Of a stretch of 64,000 nt of DNA, positions 60,601 through 64,000 are shown in pieces (the first letter of the stretch is position 1; every line of letters starts with the position of its first letter). The stretch lies in NCBI RefSeq assembly GCF_004210375.1, contig NC_134830.1:169205874-169269873 (forward strand). Reading direction: 5' to 3'. Position numbers and translations under genes: made by a program. The stretch is from Tachypleus tridentatus. Lineage: Eukaryota; Arthropoda; Merostomata; Xiphosura; Limulidae. The notes beneath the pieces are model-generated. The model had not been told where the DNA came from and made no database searches. It worked only from the letters and a program-made list of their open reading frames with translations.

Positions 60601-62887
60601 TAGATCATATGAAAATTATATTTATATTGTGCTATTACAAAATGTCTATCTGTTACTTGCAATGTATAATTATATATGATATAAACAACAAACTTTAATG
60701 GTTTCCTTAATTAGAATTGAAGTTATTTTTAAATTATATAAGTAACTCTTAACCCTATCACAACAGGCTCAGTATAATATACAGGAATTCATCTGCAGAT
60801 CTGCATGTTAAGTATTTTCACTATAACTTTTGATACAATGTATATCTTCACAAAAAGTGGTAGACCTTTAGTAAAAATTACAATTTTTTGTACACAAAAA
60901 ATCAGGTTCTTTAATGAAATATTTTTATTAAAGATTTGTTTGTGAAAATATTGAGACTGTTTTGTTACTAGTCTAAATGCAAGATGATTTCACATTGATT
61001 AAAAAACTATTCTTCATTCCAAAAATCTCAAATGTTATTTGTATAATCTCTAAAACCTACTAAATACATTTCAAACATTTTTTTCAGTGACTTTACGTTT
61101 TCTATACCCAAATCATGTGGAGTGTGTTACTTCACCAACCTAATAACCATCATAAAAAAATTAGGAAATAAATAGAAATTATCCTTTTTTCATACTAAAA
61201 TGACTACATATTGTAACACAAAAATTCAGATGTTTACTTTAAGTAGATTAAATCTCATAGCACTATATTTATATATAGTTGAATAACCATAAAAATCATA
61301 ACTGATGCCACAGAATTCCATTATAATTTATTTAGCTCAGTAACTAAGATATTTTTAGGTTTAAAAAATAAAATAAAACTTTGAGCAGACTAAAGACACA
61401 ACCAGTCTTCTTAAAATCTTGGTTTGAAAGAATGTGCAAGCCTTTCCACAGATGAATATGGCTGAGAAAACCCCTTGGTGCACATTATAAGTTGTCAATT
61501 AGCTATTCACATGTCACATATTGAAGTTATACAAGGGACTGTTGCCAAAAAATAAAATAAAACTTTGAGCAGACTAAAGACACAACCAGTCTTCTTAAAA
61601 TCTTGGTTTGAAAGAATGTGCAAGCCTTTCCACAGATGAATATGGCTGAGAAAACCCCTTGGTGCACATTATAAGTTGTCAATTAGCTATTCACATGTCA
61701 CATATTGAAGTTATACAAGGGACTGTTGCCAAAAACAGAAAGAGGTGAACGGGGCTACTGTGTTTGATCAAGTACATAAGCCATATTTCAGCAAAATAAA
61801 AATATAAGGTTCTTATTTCACATTCTAGCTTGTCAATATTAGTAATTTGAGTTTACAGACATACCACTTTAAGAACTTATATATTAAGTAGATTCTTTTA
61901 ACATTTCATGTTTCTGCTCTATTACCTTTCATAATAAAATAACACAGGAGAACACACTAAAAACCTGACTAATAACAAAACTACAGGACATTTGTTTCAT
62001 TGAATCATACAGAAACTTACTTTCCTTTTTTGAAGAAATGTTTTCCAAGAAGGCCTATAAGGCAGTTCATAATTTTCTTATCAGCCAAAAAAACATTGAA
62101 ACCATCAGCTAGATGTCGTTTAGCTTCATGGGGTTTAAATTCTGTACGTAATTGTCTTAATGGAATAACCTAAAATGTTAACAACACATGATGTAAAACA
62201 TGATATTTCAATGACTTTAACCACAATCATAAGCTTCAAGAAATATGACATACTTTCTTCCAGAAACTGTTAAATATCTAAATCCAGATGTGTAATATGT
62301 TCTAAGGATACCATTAAGTTTCATCTCAAATTTCTCAAATGAAACCTATTAGCATATTGCATGAAAATGTCTTAACCTTCTATTGGCTGAGGTGTTTTAC
62401 CAATCACATCATTAATTTTGTTTGTTTTTTTATGTGGAAACTAAAGTGATGTGCTTAAAAAAAAATAAATTTTTGAAAGAATATAGCTTTATTCAAGTAG
62501 ATAAACATCATTAACAACACAATTTCAACAACTGCATAAATGCATGCAGCTCATTACAGAACCATCTCGGGCACTGGACACTGAGAAAGATACTTTTTCT
62601 TACCAATGAAAATATTATAGTTTGTATAATACCACCATTCAAACTTGGTATAAAGATTACATTATAAAACAATTAAAGATTATTGGAAATTTAAAAGAAT
62701 TCAGCTACATTAATTATAAACTTTCTTACAACCAACCTCAGATATACAGTTGATCCCTTTTTCTGCTAATAAATCCTTATAGTGTTGAATTGTTGGTTCT
62801 ATGTCAGCCTTAATATTCCACCTGTTTAGGTCTCCAGTAAACAAACACACACTAGTGTCTTCAGTCATCAAAGTATGTGGTAACGGT
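57642..62887 (-). CDS. RSL1D1: RSL1D1-like ribosomal L1 domain protein (5 C-terminal exons; 5' end off window)
   Basis: Exons on the minus strand: 62737-62887, 62021-62169, 59908-60009, 58735-58901, 57642-57988; all phases agree, giving 304 residues to the stop at 57642. The L1 fold is followed in order: LPHTLMTEDTSVCLFTGD, INCISEVIPLRQLRTEFK, FNVFLADKKIMNCLIGLLGK, HFFKKGKYPLQLN, MYVRAHGSCSNVPVGHLDFS, and WENIHSCHIKTDKSVALPIY, close to human RSL1D1 ([22 protein letters not shown]). The last exon is a lysine/arginine-rich tail (KRKQFQRRRLAKDRKRRRS) with an acidic stretch (EDDQSETEEMEKR), as expected for a nucleolar RNA-binding protein. Relatives (yeast Cic1, Utp30) act in ribosome assembly. 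The tail is much shorter than human's. Two donors are GTTGGT. The N-terminal exons lie beyond 64000; I found none in 62888-64000. Confidence 0.9.
58222..58335 (-). mobile_element. tRNA-Val-like SINE
   Basis: Minus copy in the last intron of the RSL1D1-like gene: TAGCAAAGCCACATTGAGC, GGGGAATCAAACCACTG (mutated B-box), ACTTACCACTGTACTAG. Close relative of 51345-51460. Confidence 0.7.
58358..58545. repeat. Foldback-repeat family, copy C
   Basis: TTTCATGATGACAAGAAA is followed by arm one (about 58395-58432, TATTCTAAAGACGACTGG) and the inverted arm two (58507-58545, ACCTATACCAGCCATCTTCA). Between them lies CAGGTCATCTTCAGGTTAAC, which also occurs in copy A. Confidence 0.75.
61363..61735. repeat. 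Tandem duplication, 184 bp x 2
   Basis: 61363-61546 and 61547-61730 appear identical (start AAAAAATAAAATAAAACTTT, end AAGGGACTGTTGCC), followed by five more A. It lies in an RSL1D1-like intron (60010-62020). No divergence seen, so recent or an assembly artefact. The rest of the intron shows nothing recognised. Confidence 0.93.
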
Positions 62888-64000
62888 CTGAATAAAATAT
62901 AATTTTATATGTGATATCACTTTCAACTAATTTCTGCATCTAAACTTGAACAAAGTCTAGCACTAAAAAAAACAAGTTGTTAACAATCATGTTTTCAAAT
63001 TTAATGAAAGACAAACTTTTGTCTCCAGATTTTTGTACGCAAGTTTTCTTATCATTAAGGTTTTGTCTTCCTCCAGCAATATTTTGTTACAGTTAAATCC
63101 TTTGAGATTTAAATAACTGATACTTGAAATCATCCATACTAGATGGAATTCTATAAATACAGAACTGAGAGAAAACAAGACAAGTGTGTGTTTCACAAAT
63201 ATGTCACTGATTATAACCACGGCTTTACTGGCAAAACAATGATCATAATAAATGACATTCATGAAACATACAACTATCTTGTTTCTCCCCAATTCTTTGA
63301 GATTTAATTTTTCAGTATATACACACCAATATAATATGCACTGTTTAAAAAAGGTTAATCCTACTTAATACAGGTCACATCTCCAATGACTTCCAGTATG
63401 AGTAGCAGTAAGTGAAGTCTTTACTAAAATCATTACCCCTTATATTTGAGCCACAGAACAACTTAATATGATATGTCACTGGACCATAATGAAACCATCT
63501 AATTTTAAATTTGACCTTGATTCTTCCCTTTTACTTTTATACACTCACACACATTTCTGGGATGTTTTCTAATATAGGTAATAAATAACTGCAATTACAA
63601 AACCAGGCTTTCCTGATTTTGAAATGTCTAAAAACACATTGTTACATTTTACAAATATAGTTCTTGTTAAAACAAACAGGAATTCAAAATAAACTTCATA
63701 TTTAAAACCAAAGTATGTTTTTACTGATATGACAAATGAAGTAGTACTTGTATGTATAAGTTTATTTTGATAAAGAAGTGGTTTAAACATAAATAAAATA
63801 AATAAAAACAACTAAGTGAACACCAATCCTAGTGCAGCATTAAAACAACTATCCATCTTCTAAAATTCTCTCAATGTCAAAAACACCACTCACATTAAGG
63901 GTACCCAATGGAAAAAATAAGATATTCTTATCTTTAAAGAAAGAAAGTATATATGGCACAATTAGGTATATTCCTTATTTTTGGTAGCTGGCTTTGATCA
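62888..64000. other. RSL1D1-like upstream intron (partial), nothing recognised
   Basis: AT-rich. I searched the minus strand for the expected N-terminal L1-domain exon and did not see it. Confidence 0.45.

Overview
The window is from a eukaryotic, intron-rich, AT-rich genome. Four host genes are recognisable and all lie on the minus strand. A dense family of about 270-bp tRNA-derived SINEs (at least 19 copies, tRNA-Thr-like head, A/C-rich tail) is scattered through it. From memory this SINE is typical of horseshoe crabs (Limulus/Tachypleus), and the protein sequences fit an arthropod or chelicerate. I cannot confirm the species without a search.

Layout from left to right. 1-3671: the first two coding exons of a kinesin-8 motor (KIF19-like), which continues beyond the left edge. 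5272-6795: a broken Tc1-like DNA transposon with long terminal inverted repeats and TA target sites. 7708-15907: a five-exon methyltransferase-like protein 24 (METTL24-like) gene with a type II membrane anchor, a GC-AG last intron and a one-base homopolymer excess in its first exon. 19649-47019: a complete 12-exon gene for the large splicing factor U2AF65 (425 aa). Its introns hold a nearly full-length, broken LINE with a 10-bp target duplication, a 28S rDNA fragment, foldback repeats and SINEs. 47020-57641: gene-poor sequence with SINEs, a decayed LINE 3' end, a possible transposase relic and a 231-bp tandem duplication. 57642-62887: the C-terminal five exons of an RSL1D1-like nucleolar protein (ribosomal L1 fold), which continues beyond the right edge.

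The genes form no functional operon; each is an ordinary eukaryotic gene (ciliary or microtubule motor, membrane methyltransferase, 3' splice-site recognition, ribosome biogenesis). The most interesting structure is in the mobile DNA. Two tRNA-derived SINE families share a 3' tail that resembles the 3' end of the LINE inserted in U2AF65 intron 10, which suggests that LINE family supplies their retrotransposition machinery. There are also SINE-in-SINE insertions up to three deep and a duplicated U2AF65 upstream segment inside its own intron. I found no CRISPR array, operon or bacterial-type system, and no retrovirus-like element.
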